Shown: piece by piece, positions 47,517-57,079 of the stretch
How the letters are laid out: the number at the start of each line of letters is the position of its first letter
How positions within the stretch are numbered: the first letter of the stretch is position 1
Source of the DNA: Vibrio navarrensis
Lineage (GTDB): Bacteria > Pseudomonadota > Gammaproteobacteria > Enterobacterales > Vibrionaceae
Assembly (NCBI RefSeq): GCF_015767675.1
Contig: NZ_CP065217.1
Location: 2,418,001 to 2,482,000, forward strand
Length of the DNA stretch: 64,000 bases
Direction: 5' to 3'
Position numbers and translations under genes: made by a program
Notes under the pieces: generated by a model
What the model was told of the DNA's origin: nothing
The model's input: the letters and a program-made list of their open reading frames with translations, nothing else
The model's database searches: none

Positions 47517-48119
47517 CTAAAAAAGCTTGTGCCGCCCGAGGAGCGAATGAGACAAGGTTGTGCCATCCACCAGCTCAAGCTCGCCGCCAACAGGCACCCC
47601 GTGGGCAATACGGCTAGCAGTCACTTGATGCTCACGGCATAACTCTGCGATGTAATGCGCGGTGGCCTCGCCTTCAACCGTTGGGTTGGTCGCCAGAATC
47701 ACTTCCGTGATGTCACCACGACGCAAACGATAATCCAGCACATCCAAACCAATATCACTCGGGCCGATGCCATCTAAAGGCGATAGATGCCCCATCAGCA
47801 CAAAGTAGCGGCCAGAAAACTGCCCTGTAGCTTCTACGGCGGCGATATCTGCCGGGCTTTCCACCACGCACAATAAGCCGTTTTCCTGACGTTTTGGATT
47901 GGTGCAGATGCTACACACTTCCTCTTCAGTAAAGGTTCGGCATTCGTTGCAGTGGCCGATTTCGGTCATCGCATGATTTAGGGCGTCTGCAAGCTGCAAT
48001 CCGCCTTTTCTGTCTCTCTGTAACAAATGAAAGGCCATACGCTGCGCCGACTTGGGGCCAACCCCAGGTAGACAACGTAAGGCCTCCATCAATTGTTCCA
48101 GCATATGACTGGTACGCAT
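47517..48119 (-). CDS. recR: Recombination mediator RecR
   Basis: Works with RecF and RecO to load RecA at single-strand gaps. 200 residues: helix-hairpin-helix '[18 protein letters not shown]', the zinc finger '[19 protein letters not shown]' and the Toprim domain from '[18 protein letters not shown]' to '[17 protein letters not shown]'. Third gene of the dnaX-ybaB-recR unit (16 bp after ybaB). In many Vibrio htpG follows recR; here the accessory island begins instead. Confidence 0.95.
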   Translation of the reverse strand: MRTSHMLEQLMEALRCLPGVGPKSAQRMAFHLLQRDRKGGLQLADALNHAMTEIGHCNECRTFTEEEVCSICTNPKRQENGLLCVVESPADIAAVEATGQFSGRYFVLMGHLSPLDGIGPSDIGLDVLDYRLRRGDITEVILATNPTVEGEATAHYIAELCREHQVTASRIAHGVPVGGELELVDGTTLSHSLLGRHKLF

Positions 48120-48135
48120 TGGCTAACCTTGTCGA

Positions 48136-48465
48136 TTAGAAAGGCATTTTCATGCCCGGTGGTAGTTGCATACCGCCAGTGATGCTTGCCATCTTCTCTT
48201 TTTGCGTCTCTTCAACACGGCGCGCCGCATCATTGAACGCAGCGGCGATCAAATCTTCCAGCATCTCTTTATCGTCTTCCATCAAGCTTTCGTCGATGTC
48301 AACGCGGCGCACGCTGTGGCTACCTGTGATGGTGATTTTAACCAGACCCGCGCCTGATTCACCCACCACTTCCATATTCGCGATTTCTTCTTGAAGCTTT
48401 TGCATGCGCTCTTGCATTTGCTGGGCCTGCTTCATTAAGTTGCCCATACCGCCTTTACCAAACAT
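48136..48465 (-). CDS. ybaB: YbaB/EbfC nucleoid-associated protein
   Basis: A 109-residue dimeric DNA-binding protein: '[20 protein letters not shown]' helix, '[26 protein letters not shown]' strands and a helical C terminus with '[11 protein letters not shown]'. The family coats DNA and alters gene expression. Conserved position between dnaX and recR. Confidence 0.95.
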   Translation of the reverse strand: MFGKGGMGNLMKQAQQMQERMQKLQEEIANMEVVGESGAGLVKITITGSHSVRRVDIDESLMEDDKEMLEDLIAAAFNDAARRVEETQKEKMASITGGMQLPPGMKMPF

Positions 48466-48540
48466 GTTTATCTCTCTGGTTGAATGAGGTGTTCACAATG
48501 GATGGGGTCGAGAAAGCGATATTTCAACCCCGGGAATATT

Positions 48541-50661
48541 TTAGACAGGTCGAACACTGTCTCTGTCCAGTTCCGCGCTAAAGCGGCGCAAAATAAACTG
48601 CACGTTAGGATCTTCTTCTAGGCTGGTAAAAGCCTGCTGTAATTTCTGCTGATAGAGACGCTCACGCAGCTCCAAAGGTGTTTCACCTTGCTCGCCAATC
48701 TCGACCGAAAGATGACACTCATCTCCCAGCACTCGATTGAGTGCGTGCAGCAGCTCGTTTTGCGCCTTGTCGGTGTTCAAGTGTTGCTGATGCGGCCGTA
48801 GCGTCAAGGCGATGGTCGAGCCCTCTTTTTGGTAGACTGAATTGAGAGCAAGCTGCTCAACCAGTTTTGCCGTCTCCAATCGAGTAATAAGGCGCGCCCA
48901 TTCACTTTGTTCAAGGGATTGCGCGATCAGCTTTTCCGCCATCTCTGGCGTTTTTTCATGCTCAAGAGCACGTTTGATTTCACTTGGCGTCAGCTCTTTC
49001 TGTTTTGGTTGCTGCGGTGCAAGGGTTGGACGCCACTGATAAGGCTCGTTATCCGCCTCTACCACCGTTTCTATGGCCGCAACTTTGCTTGGCGACATCG
49101 ACATCGTGCCGGCATTTTTCTGCGCGACGCGATCTAACACCGACTCTTTACTCGCCGATGTCGCGTTAGGCTTTTTTGCCCCACCACTTTGTTGTAAGCC
49201 TTTGCGCTGCGATCTCAGCTGATGGCGCAACCCTGTAGCAGGAGTTGGCGCTGGAGATTCAGCAGCAGGCGTTGCCATTTCGCGCACGTCGGGGTGATAG
49301 GGCGACTCATAGTGCTCTGGTGGCCTATCATCCGTTGGAACGTCATCCATATAGTGCGCCGGCACATCATACTGCGCTGGCGGCTGTTGCATCGGTGGTG
49401 CAGACGCTAAAGGGCGTGATGGCTCAGGTTGCACATTGGGCTGACCACCCGTTACCTGTGCATGTTGACTGGCTGGTGCGCTGGACGATGCGGGTGCTTG
49501 AGCTTGCTCTACAGGCGCAGGAGCGGGCGAAGAAACCGGTGTGCTCTCGCTTGAAACAAGATTTATCTGCGCCGCTGTTGCTGGACGAAATGCCATCATA
49601 CGCAACACGATCATTTCCATACAGATGCGGCCGTTTGGCGCAAGCGGCAAGTCTTGCCGCCCTTTCAAGCTAATTTGATAAAAAAGCTGCACGTCTTGCG
49701 GCGACAAACTGCGGCTCAACAGCTCAATTTTTTCCGCATCGGGCTGGCTTTTATCGAGTGTAGACGGTAATAGCTGATACATACCGACACGGTGCAACTG
49801 CGTCGCTAACTGCTGAAGTAGGCCATCCCACTCAACACCGTTTTGCGCCAGATACGCCACTTTTTCCATCGCGACTTGCGGCTGTTTGCTGCTGATGGCT
49901 TCCAGAAGATGAATAGCTTGGTCAGTATCGATGGTGCCGAGCATGTGACTTACAACGTCAGTGAGGATGTTGCCATTACCGAGCGCAATCGCTTGATCAG
50001 TTAAGCTCAGCGCATCACGCATACTGCCATCGGCAGCATAGGAAATCATGCCAAGTGCACGCGCTTCCGCCGTCACTTGCTCTTTGGCGAGGATCACATC
50101 CAACTGTTGGTGAATTGCATCAACGCCAATTGGTTTGAGATGAAACTGCAAACAACGCGACAAAATAGTCACTGGCAGTTTTTGTGGATCGGTGGTTGCG
50201 AGTAAGAACTTCACATACTCCGGCGGCTCTTCCAGCGTTTTTAACAGCGCATTGAAAGAGTGACGCGAGAGCATGTGAACTTCGTCGATAAGATAGACTT
50301 TGAATCGACCACGTGCTGGTTTGTATTGCACGTTATCCAGCAGTTCACGAGTGTCTTCCACCTTAGTGCGAGAAGCGGCATCAATCTCCAGCAGATCGAC
50401 AAAACGGCCTTGGTCAATCTCCTGACAAGTCGCACACTGGCCGCAAGGCTGCGAGGTAATGCCCGTTTCGCAGTTCAATCCTTTGGCAAACAGTCGTCCA
50501 ATAGTGGTTTTACCTACCCCTCGAGTACCGCTAAAAAGGTAAGCGTGATGTAAGCGATTGTGGGCTAGTGCATTTTCCAATGCGGTCAAAACATGACTCT
50601 GCCCAACCACTTCCTTGAACTGACGCGGACGCCACTTTCGCGCTAAAGCTAAATAACTCAT
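48541..50661 (-). CDS. dnaX: DNA polymerase III subunits tau and gamma
   Basis: Clamp-loader ATPase, 706 residues as tau. Walker A 'GTRGVGKTTIGR' (about residues 45-56), the zinc module 'CETGITSQPCGQCATC', Walker B 'YLIDEVHMLS' and 'TTDPQKLPVTILSRCLQF' (sensor 1 / SRC). A Pro/Ala/Gln-rich linker spans about 365-500, followed by tau domains IV and V that bind DnaB and the polymerase. A programmed -1 frameshift site at codons 495-497 should give gamma (about 498 residues). First gene of dnaX-ybaB-recR; the apt stop lies eight bp upstream of its start. Confidence 0.96.
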   Translation of the reverse strand: MSYLALARKWRPRQFKEVVGQSHVLTALENALAHNRLHHAYLFSGTRGVGKTTIGRLFAKGLNCETGITSQPCGQCATCQEIDQGRFVDLLEIDAASRTKVEDTRELLDNVQYKPARGRFKVYLIDEVHMLSRHSFNALLKTLEEPPEYVKFLLATTDPQKLPVTILSRCLQFHLKPIGVDAIHQQLDVILAKEQVTAEARALGMISYAADGSMRDALSLTDQAIALGNGNILTDVVSHMLGTIDTDQAIHLLEAISSKQPQVAMEKVAYLAQNGVEWDGLLQQLATQLHRVGMYQLLPSTLDKSQPDAEKIELLSRSLSPQDVQLFYQISLKGRQDLPLAPNGRICMEMIVLRMMAFRPATAAQINLVSSESTPVSSPAPAPVEQAQAPASSSAPASQHAQVTGGQPNVQPEPSRPLASAPPMQQPPAQYDVPAHYMDDVPTDDRPPEHYESPYHPDVREMATPAAESPAPTPATGLRHQLRSQRKGLQQSGGAKKPNATSASKESVLDRVAQKNAGTMSMSPSKVAAIETVVEADNEPYQWRPTLAPQQPKQKELTPSEIKRALEHEKTPEMAEKLIAQSLEQSEWARLITRLETAKLVEQLALNSVYQKEGSTIALTLRPHQQHLNTDKAQNELLHALNRVLGDECHLSVEIGEQGETPLELRERLYQQKLQQAFTSLEEDPNVQFILRRFSAELDRDSVRPV
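49135..49177 (-). promoter_or_regulatory. dnaX programmed -1 frameshift site
   Basis: On the minus strand 49177-49171 is A AAA AAG, in frame as GCA AAA AAG, the same heptamer as in E. coli dnaX. After a -1 slip the next codons are GCC TAA (stop at 49168-49166), so gamma ends one residue past the slip. Downstream, CTAAC..CGAC can pair with GTCG..GTTAG to form the stimulatory stem. Confidence 0.85.
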
Positions 50662-50669
50662 TGACTTAA

Positions 50670-51215
50670 TTAGTGTCCTTCGAATTCACAGATGCTGTAA
50701 ACGTTAAGGCCTAGGGCTTCTAAACGTTTATCACCACCAATCTCTGGCAGGTTGATCACAAAAGCAGCGTGTTCGACCACACCACCTAGTTGGCGGATCA
50801 GTTTAGTGGTTGCTTCAATGGTACCGCCGGTGGCCAGAAGGTCATCAACCACCAAAACTTTATCACCTGCGCTGATCGCATCAACGTGGATTTCCAGCGT
50901 ATCAACGCCATACTCGAGCTCGTAGGATTGAGCTAGCGTCGCGCGTGGCAGTTTACCCGGCTTACGCACAGGGACAAAGCCGACGCCCAGTTGCAACGCA
51001 AGTGGCGCACCAAACAGGAAACCACGTGCTTCTGTGCCGACCACTTTGGTAAAGCCCATCTCTTTGTATTTGTCGACCAGCAGTTGAATGGTCGCTTGGT
51101 AGGCCGCAGCGTCTTCCAGCAGACTGGTCACGTCGCGAAAGAGAATCCCCGGCTTTGGGTAATCCTGAATGCTTTTTATACTGGCTTTGATCTGTGAAAT
51201 TGTGTTGGTAGTCAT
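50670..51215 (-). CDS. apt: Adenine phosphoribosyltransferase
   Basis: Salvages adenine to AMP with PRPP. The PRPP motif is '[20 protein letters not shown]'; '[20 protein letters not shown]' and '[23 protein letters not shown]' are family-typical. 181 residues. It precedes dnaX with an 8-bp gap, the usual gammaproteobacterial order. Confidence 0.95.
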   Translation of the reverse strand: MTTNTISQIKASIKSIQDYPKPGILFRDVTSLLEDAAAYQATIQLLVDKYKEMGFTKVVGTEARGFLFGAPLALQLGVGFVPVRKPGKLPRATLAQSYELEYGVDTLEIHVDAISAGDKVLVVDDLLATGGTIEATTKLIRQLGGVVEHAAFVINLPEIGGDKRLEALGLNVYSICEFEGH

Positions 51216-51330
51216 AATATCGATTTACTTAAGATTGGCTCACCGCCCTCTGTTGTTATCACGCTATTATGAGGGCAAGGAACGGGTGGTTCTCGTCGTT
51301 ATAGGGCTGACATCGAAAGTCCATAACGCT

Positions 51331-51361
51331 AAAAAAACAAACGCCCACTCGAAGAGCGGGC
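51331..51361 (-). terminator. Terminator after the DUF454 gene
   Basis: On the minus strand GCCCGCT / AGTGGGC (one G-U pair) then GTTTGTTTTTTT. The apt promoter should lie between here and 51216. Confidence 0.75.
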
Positions 51362-51379
51362 ACACTTTTCTTCCCAATT

Positions 51380-51772
51380 CTAGTCACTTTCCCTGCACTC
51401 ATCAACCGAACCAATCACAGGGAGACGTACAAAAATGCTAAGCAAAACGATTAACCCGCACATCAGCGCAATTTTCAGCCAGAGAAACGGGACGAACCAA
51501 ATGGAAAAGGCAAAACTGAAAAGGATAAATAGCGCACCACGATTTTTCACCTGTGGAGTAACGGCTCGGTGTTGCTGCCAGTTGGTCAATACCGGGCCAA
51601 ACGTTTTGTGGCGATGTAACCAATGATGGAATCGTGGGCTAGAACGTAGAAAACAAGCGCTGGCTAGCAAGATAAACGGAGTGGTAGGTAAAAGCGGTAA
51701 GACAATGCCTGCAATGCCTAAGCATAAACTGAGCCCACCAACGATATTAAGCAGAAAACGGCGAATACGAAT
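51380..51772 (-). CDS. ybaN: YbaN/DUF454 family membrane protein, apparently non-ATG start
   Basis: Reading from 51772 gives IRIRRFLLNIVGGLSLCLG..., then 'IVLPLLPTTPFILLASACF', 'RSSPRFHHWLHRHKTFG' and a C-terminal hydrophobic pair 'LFILFSFAFSIWFV' / 'IALMCGLIVLLSIF': the YbaN pattern with about 130 residues. No ATG, GTG or TTG lies in frame before the conserved region; GGAG sits six bases before an ATT (51772) and an in-frame CTG lies at 51784. An internal TTG would cut off the first membrane helices. The gene follows a 43-aa gene that stops at 51788, so coupled re-initiation at a rare start codon is plausible. Confidence 0.75.
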   Translation of the reverse strand: MRIRRFLLNIVGGLSLCLGIAGIVLPLLPTTPFILLASACFLRSSPRFHHWLHRHKTFGPVLTNWQQHRAVTPQVKNRGALFILFSFAFSIWFVPFLWLKIALMCGLIVLLSIFVRLPVIGSVDECRESD

Positions 51773-51787
51773 GATGGACTCCAGTAT

Positions 51788-51919
51788 TTAAAAACCAGCG
51801 TAACCGTTAAAAACACGTAGCCAGGTTAAGGTTGCAGGTAGGGTTGGAATTAAAAGCACCGCGATAAAACCAAGGAAATAAAAAAGGTTGTACGGCTCTT
51901 TGAAGTCTTCGTTTGCCAT
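51788..51919 (-). CDS. Small membrane protein, 43 aa
   Basis: Starts at ATG 51919: MANEDFKEPYNLFYFLGFIA, a polar N terminus then a hydrophobic helix 'LFYFLGFIAVLLIPTLPATL' and a short tail ending 'VFNGYAGF'. GAAGAG lies about 11 bases upstream. It is directly in front of the DUF454 gene, with the stop only a few codons before its likely start. No family recognised. Confidence 0.65.
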   Translation of the reverse strand: MANEDFKEPYNLFYFLGFIAVLLIPTLPATLTWLRVFNGYAGF

Positions 51920-52054
51920 GATGTCACTACTCTTCGCTAGATAACTTTACTTTTGCTCACTGGTTAACCTGAGGTTACCAAAGTGGCTTATTATTGTTGC
52001 GCGGCAACTATACAGCAAAGGTCTCCGGCCAAACACCGAAGAAAAGTAAGGTTA

Positions 52055-52091
52055 AATGACAAACGTGACGGACACCATCACGTTTGTCATT
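52055..52091 (-). terminator. Long hairpin after the RssB-like gene
   Basis: A perfect 14-bp stem AATGACAAACGTGA / TCACGTTTGTCATT with a nine-base loop, 11 bp past the stop. The T-run is weak (ATTTAACCTT), so it may stabilise the mRNA end as well as terminate. Confidence 0.6.
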
Positions 52092-52102
52092 CTGATAAAG
52101 AG

Positions 52103-53200
52103 CTAGTTTTTACGCATCATCGTCAGACTGAAACTGGATGTTCCCAAACAGCCCAAAGTCAACTGGCCTACGCTGTGAATCGCCAAGTCCCGAGTAACAA
52201 AGTTAGCTAAGCAGCCATGACCCAGCTTCTTACCCGCCGAAATATGCTGTTTGCTATATCCGTTTGACCACACGCTATCTAGACCTGCGGGAAGCAGAGA
52301 AACCGTCCCGTCAGTCAGATCGGCAATACCAAACAGAGCATTGATGGGTTCGGCGCACTCAGAATAGCGGATGCCTTTCTCAAGAACATCAGCGATGTCT
52401 TTCAGATCCGCGTTAAAGCTTTTCAGATGGCGAAGGTAGTCATCAAATAGCGCGCGTATTAGCAAAGTACTGGCAGCGCCGCCCTGCTCCACCGATGATG
52501 AATCGACCAAGTAAAACGCAAACTGTCCGCTCATCAGCCACCGATAGTCGAAAATGAGCGGCATCATATCGGCAGATTGCAACAGCTTATAAGAACATTT
52601 CCAATCACCTAGCGAAGTGTCTCTCTCCGGCAACAAAGCATGAAGCAAGTCTTTTGCTGCGCTGGGATTGTCTTGCAAGTAGCTCAGGTGCCAATGCAGC
52701 TCTTGTTCATCAGGCAGTTGCCCACCGTCATCAACACGAAACCACTGACTGGAAAAATCTCGTTGATCGGCAATATGATGAAAAGAATCTTCCAAGGTAT
52801 TTTCAATGGCTTGGGCTAGATGGCCATAATTACCTATCGGTTTGGGCAGAAAATCTTTGATGCCATAGCGAAGCGCTTTGGCCACATCGGACATCTCATC
52901 GGTCGCAGACACGACAATCAGAGGCAGTGAAGGGTATTCCAAACTCACTTCCTCTACAAATTCGATGCCATCTAGCACTGGCATGGACAGATCACAAAGG
53001 ACCACGTCAGGATCGTGCTCACGCAGCAGTTGCAGCGCTTGCAATCCATTTTCCGACTCGACAACCTTGTATCCTAACCCAGCCAAATACGCACTAGTGA
53101 TACGACGGAAAATGGGATCATCGTCAACAAGCATGATCTGTGTTGACGTTGCTGCTTCCCTTGCCGAGGCCGTTGCCGTTTGACTGTGAGTCTTGTACAT
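52103..53200 (-). CDS. rssB: RssB-like response regulator (sigma-S proteolysis adaptor family)
   Basis: A receiver domain with 'MLVDDDPIFRRI', phosphoacceptor D70 in 'VVLCDLSMPVLDG' and 'SATDEMSDVAKALRYGIKDF' followed by 'KPI', then a degenerate PP2C-like domain with 'DNPSAAKDLLHALLPE', 'FAFYLVDSS' and 'LLIRALFDDYL'. These match E. coli RssB block by block. RssB delivers RpoS to ClpXP. About 365 residues, slightly longer than E. coli's 337. I use ATG 53200, preceded by GAGGTGA; the open frame extends six codons upstream. The assignment is from motif recall, so the RpoS role is inferred. Confidence 0.78.
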   Translation of the reverse strand: MYKTHSQTATASAREAATSTQIMLVDDDPIFRRITSAYLAGLGYKVVESENGLQALQLLREHDPDVVLCDLSMPVLDGIEFVEEVSLEYPSLPLIVVSATDEMSDVAKALRYGIKDFLPKPIGNYGHLAQAIENTLEDSFHHIADQRDFSSQWFRVDDGGQLPDEQELHWHLSYLQDNPSAAKDLLHALLPERDTSLGDWKCSYKLLQSADMMPLIFDYRWLMSGQFAFYLVDSSSVEQGGAASTLLIRALFDDYLRHLKSFNADLKDIADVLEKGIRYSECAEPINALFGIADLTDGTVSLLPAGLDSVWSNGYSKQHISAGKKLGHGCLANFVTRDLAIHSVGQLTLGCLGTSSFSLTMMRKN

Positions 53201-53478
53201 ATGCTTCACCTCACGCACTCAGTCAAAGTAGTTAACGATTTTTTATTATTGTATTGGGTAATTGAACAATGCGATTTCGCTCCCTGCGAACATCCCAATT
53301 GCGTTGTTTAAAAGTTAGCTGTTAAAGGCGATTTATACAAATGTTCCACACTATATCAGCACTTCCTACTAGATATATGGGAAACGCTAAACAGTGCGAC
53401 ATGTTGACATGAAGCAAGCTTTGATTGCAAAGTTAGCGCTAAATTAGGCCTCTTTGGTAAATCGATGTGTCAGGAAAT

Positions 53479-54366
53479 ATGAAACTAGATGATCTAAACC
53501 TATTTCGATTAGTAGTCGAAAATGGGAGCTATACCGCAACTTCGCGCAAGACCATGATTCCCGTGGCGACCATTACCCGACGCATTCAAGCCCTGGAAGA
53601 GTCCGTGAACTTACGCTTGCTCAATCGACATGCGCGTAAACTGTCTCTGACTGAAGCAGGCGAGCGCTTCTTCCATGAATGCTCACCGCTACTGCAACGG
53701 CTCACGAGCGCGGCGGAAGAGATCACAGATGAATGCCGCGGAGCGTCAGGGAAGATCAAAATCTCAACCCCATACAATCTGACCAAACGCATGATGATGC
53801 CGATGCTAAACGGCTTTATGCACAAATACCCAGAAATTAATATTGAACTCACCACAGAAAGCAATGCCGATCAGCTTGACCCAACCGAATGGGATGTCAT
53901 TTTTCGCGTCGGCCCACAACGTGACTCCAGCTTGATTGCGCGCAAAATCGGCGAAGTCAAAGACATTTTAGTCGCCAGCCCAGCGTATCTGAGTACCCAT
54001 CCTGCTCCAACTCATGCGGAAGATCTACACTACCACTCGCTGTTAAAAGGCCATCCTTTGATGAAATGGTCGCTAAGCAATAGTAAAGGCGAGACGGTGA
54101 TTAACGTCGACAGAGGACGTTTCCAAGCCAATGCGCTCAATGTGGTACGCAGCGCTTGTTCAGAAGGTCTAGGCATTACTTTGATGCCAGATGTGATGAT
54201 CCGTGAATACATCGCCAACGGCAGTCTGGTACGTATCCTGCCCGATTGGAGCGCAAACCCACGCGACATTTACATGCTGTATAACCATAAAGATCATCTG
54301 CCAGAGAAGGTGCGCCTGTTTATTGATTACGTGATTGCCTACGACCTGCACGAATACAGGAGCTGA
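53479..54366 (+). CDS. aphB: LysR-family virulence regulator AphB
   Basis: A 295-residue LysR regulator. The helix-turn-helix is 'NLFRLVVENGSYTATSRKTM' to 'ITRRIQALEE', and the effector domain has 'RVGPQRDSSLIARKIGEVKD' and 'SACSEGLGITLMPDVMIREY'. These blocks match V. cholerae AphB closely. AphB responds to low oxygen and low pH and activates tcpP in V. cholerae; here its targets are unknown. ATG 53479 (MKLDDLNLFRLV) with AGGA upstream is the family start; a GTG lies four codons earlier. Divergent from the RssB-like gene. Confidence 0.9.
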   Translation: MKLDDLNLFRLVVENGSYTATSRKTMIPVATITRRIQALEESVNLRLLNRHARKLSLTEAGERFFHECSPLLQRLTSAAEEITDECRGASGKIKISTPYNLTKRMMMPMLNGFMHKYPEINIELTTESNADQLDPTEWDVIFRVGPQRDSSLIARKIGEVKDILVASPAYLSTHPAPTHAEDLHYHSLLKGHPLMKWSLSNSKGETVINVDRGRFQANALNVVRSACSEGLGITLMPDVMIREYIANGSLVRILPDWSANPRDIYMLYNHKDHLPEKVRLFIDYVIAYDLHEYRS

Positions 54367-54370
54367 AAGC

Positions 54371-54399
54371 AAAAAACCAGAGCCGCGGCTCTGGTTTTT
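54371..54399. terminator. Bidirectional terminator between aphB and purF
   Basis: AAAAACCAGAGCC GC GGCTCTGGTTTTT, a perfect palindrome with A and T runs. Confidence 0.92.
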
Positions 54400-54420
54400 C
54401 ATTGTGTACAACGTTGAACG

Positions 54421-55935
54421 CTACGCTTCTTCGTTGTGCAGCTCTAGGTTGGCTAAGTCCTGCTGAATTTCACGCTGCAATTTCGCATCATCGTTGCGCA
54501 GTGAATCAAGAAAATCGAGATACTGTTGGTCGATATCACCCGTCACGTACTCGCCATTAAAGACCGAGGTATCGAACTGGGTAATGTCTGGGTTGCCCAT
54601 ACCAACGGCGTCCACCAAATCTTCCAATTTCTGGAAAATCAGCGCATCGGCACCGATCAGCTTACAGATGGTTTCGTTGTCACGTCCGTGCGCAATCAAT
54701 TCGTTAGCACTTGGCATATCAATGCCATAGACGTTCGGGAAACGTACTTCTGGCGCCGCGGAAACGATATACACTTTCTTTGCGCCGGAATCACGCGCCA
54801 TTTCGATAATCTGCTCAGAGGTGGTGCCACGCACGATAGAGTCATCAACCAGCAACACGTTTTTGTCTTTAAACTCAGAACGTATGGCATTGAGCTTACG
54901 GCGTACCGATTTCTTGCGCAGTTGTTGACCTGGCATGATGAAAGTACGACCGACGTAGCGGTTCTTCACAAATCCTTGTCGGTAGGGAATATCAATCGCT
55001 TGGGCGATTTGCAGGGCGATGTCGCAAGACGTCTCTGGAATGGGGATCACCACATCGATATCGAGATCGGCATACTCTTCTTTAATGCGTTCGCCAAGTT
55101 TTTTACCCATCTCTACGCGCGCACTGTAAACGGAAATCTTATCGATAAAAGAGTCAGGACGAGCAAAGTAAACAAATTCGAAAATACATGGATTGAGTTT
55201 CGGGTTATCGGCGCACTGTTTCGAGAACAGCTGTCCATCGAAGGTGACATAAATAGCTTCACCGGGAGCCACATCACGTAGGAAGTCAAAACCCACCGCA
55301 TCAAGCGCGACAGACTCAGAAGCCACCATGTATTCCGTCTGGCCATTGTCTTCACGCTTACCCAAACAAAGCGGGCGAATACCATGCGGGTCACGAAAAG
55401 CCACCATTCCGTGGCCAATAATCATCGCCGTCACCGCATAAGCACCGCGGATCGTACGATGAACATTGGTGATGGCGCGGAAAACATCCTCTGCGGTCAC
55501 ATTGCCTTTGACGGTATCAATTTCATGTGCAAGCACATTGAGCAGAACTTCCGAATCCGAGGTGGTGTTGATGTGGCGACGGTCTTTTTCAAACAGTTTT
55601 TGACGAACTTCATGAGCATTGGTCAAATTACCATTGTGCGCCAGACAAATGCCAAAAGGAGAGTTTACGTAAAATGGCTGAGCTTCCGAGGCACTAGAAC
55701 TGCCTGCTGTCGGATAACGTACATGGCCGATACCAACGTTTCCTTGTAGACGCTGCATGTGTTTTGCTTCAAAAACATCTTTCACCAGGCCGTTTGCTTT
55801 ACGCAGACGAAAACGATTGCTTTCTATGGTACAAATACCAGCGGCATCTTGGCCACGATGCTGTAACACTGTTAACGCGTCATAAATTGACTGGTTTACA
55901 GGGGTTGTGCCCACGATTCCAACAATACCACACAT
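54421..55935 (-). CDS. purF: Amidophosphoribosyltransferase
   Basis: First committed step of purine synthesis (PRPP + glutamine to phosphoribosylamine). The N-terminal nucleophile is Cys2 in 'MCGIVGIVG', with 'HRGQDAAGI' and '[11 protein letters not shown]' in the glutaminase domain. The PRPP motif is '[14 protein letters not shown]'. 504 residues. Second gene after cvpA (33 bp gap), under the PurR box at 56511. Confidence 0.97.
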   Translation of the reverse strand: MCGIVGIVGTTPVNQSIYDALTVLQHRGQDAAGICTIESNRFRLRKANGLVKDVFEAKHMQRLQGNVGIGHVRYPTAGSSSASEAQPFYVNSPFGICLAHNGNLTNAHEVRQKLFEKDRRHINTTSDSEVLLNVLAHEIDTVKGNVTAEDVFRAITNVHRTIRGAYAVTAMIIGHGMVAFRDPHGIRPLCLGKREDNGQTEYMVASESVALDAVGFDFLRDVAPGEAIYVTFDGQLFSKQCADNPKLNPCIFEFVYFARPDSFIDKISVYSARVEMGKKLGERIKEEYADLDIDVVIPIPETSCDIALQIAQAIDIPYRQGFVKNRYVGRTFIMPGQQLRKKSVRRKLNAIRSEFKDKNVLLVDDSIVRGTTSEQIIEMARDSGAKKVYIVSAAPEVRFPNVYGIDMPSANELIAHGRDNETICKLIGADALIFQKLEDLVDAVGMGNPDITQFDTSVFNGEYVTGDIDQQYLDFLDSLRNDDAKLQREIQQDLANLELHNEEA

Positions 55936-55968
55936 GTCCTAATCCTCGATTTGCGACAGTTGCTGGCA

Positions 55969-56463
55969 CTATCTGAAAGTGCCAGACAAAAAACTTGATG
56001 TTGCTTGTAAATGCTCGAAGAAGGGGGCGATGATGCGGCTGAATTCGGGAACCAACTGCGAACTCTTCCACCACTCCGAGCTTGGGAATGCAGTAAACGC
56101 ATCCATAAAAAACAGCACCGCAGAGACGATCAGCACTCCACGTAAACCACCAAACACCACACCGAGAATCCGGTCGGTACCTGATAGCCCTGTTTTTTGT
56201 ACCAGTTGAGCAATCACATAATTGACGACTGCACCAACGACTAAGGTTGCGACAAACAGTGCCGCTATCGCAGATCCGTTGCGAAACATGTCGTCTTCGA
56301 TGTTGGTAAAATACACCGCAAGTTTGGTGTAGTAATTACTGGAGATAAAAAAGGCTCCAAACCAAATCACCAACGACAATGCCTCTTTGGCAAAACCGCG
56401 AACTAAACTGATCAGAGCTGAAAATCCGATCACCCCTAAAATGACAAAATCTAACCAATTCAT
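55969..56463 (-). CDS. cvpA: Colicin V production / membrane protein CvpA
   Basis: A 164-residue inner-membrane protein with four helices ('LDFVILGVIGFSALISLVRG', 'LSLVIWFGAFFIS', 'AIAALFVATLVVGAVVNYVI', 'LGVVFGGLRGVLIVSAVLFF'). Co-transcribed with purF as in E. coli. It affects envelope and colicin V export; its molecular function is unclear. Confidence 0.93.
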   Translation of the reverse strand: MNWLDFVILGVIGFSALISLVRGFAKEALSLVIWFGAFFISSNYYTKLAVYFTNIEDDMFRNGSAIAALFVATLVVGAVVNYVIAQLVQKTGLSGTDRILGVVFGGLRGVLIVSAVLFFMDAFTAFPSSEWWKSSQLVPEFSRIIAPFFEHLQATSSFLSGTFR

Positions 56464-56510
56464 TTTTTCTTCATCTTAAGTTGGCGCGCATTTTAACAGA
56501 AAAAATGCCG

Positions 56511-56526
56511 ACGCAAACGTTTTCTT
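56511..56526. promoter_or_regulatory. PurR operator (PUR box) for cvpA-purF
   Basis: ACGCAAACGTTTTCTT matches the E. coli PurR consensus ACGCAAACGTTTTCNT exactly. It overlaps the dedD stop codon (56525-56527) and lies about 48 bp before cvpA, so PurR with hypoxanthine or guanine should repress cvpA-purF from inside the dedD 3' end. Confidence 0.9.
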
Positions 56527-57079
56527 ATGGGTTTAATGGTCTAAATTTGAGCAACTGACCTTTCGAACCGGTAATTTTTTCCAATTCTAGGATCTGTCGC
56601 TCCAGTTTACTTTTTGAAACATCTGGACCGATGACAACGCGGGTAAAACCGTTTTCTTGGATCGTGTGCGCTTGATAACCACGCTTTTGCAGATCCTTCA
56701 CCATGTTCTGAGCATTTTCGGCATTACGCAGCGCCATCAATTGAATAATCCAGCCGGAATCCTGATAGCTGTTTTTCTCTTCGACCGATTGAACGGCAAC
56801 GGCGACTTCCTCTTTGCTCGGCTTATCTTTACTCGCAGAGCCATCTTTCGACGTCACCGTGGTCATGACGGGTGACTCCGGCAGCGCCATGGTGTCTTCG
56901 ACAGGTTCAAGGATCTCAAAGTTCTCCACTTCGCTGTCGAGCTCTGGCTTAATCGGGATAGTGGCAAACTCTTCTCGGTAGTGCAGTTTTTCTCCATCCA
57001 ACACATCCGGTAGGATAATCACCCCAATCGCCACCAAAATGATGGTTCCGACCAGCCGGCTTTGAAACTTACTTGCCAT
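56525..57079 (-). CDS. dedD: SPOR-domain cell-division protein DedD
   Basis: A 184-residue protein with an N-terminal transmembrane helix ('LVGTIILVAIGVIILPDVLD', residues 9-28), an acidic linker and a C-terminal SPOR domain ('GWIIQLMALRNAENAQNMVKDLQKRGYQAH' region, residues about 109-180) that binds denuded septal peptidoglycan. It starts directly at the folC stop (TAA then ATG). Confidence 0.92.
   Translation of the reverse strand: MASKFQSRLVGTIILVAIGVIILPDVLDGEKLHYREEFATIPIKPELDSEVENFEILEPVEDTMALPESPVMTTVTSKDGSASKDKPSKEEVAVAVQSVEEKNSYQDSGWIIQLMALRNAENAQNMVKDLQKRGYQAHTIQENGFTRVVIGPDVSKSKLERQILELEKITGSKGQLLKFRPLNP

Noticed and set aside
54526..55281. 251-codon plus-strand frame opposite purF
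   Set aside because: Lies fully inside purF on the other strand, with no family similarity or ribosome site.
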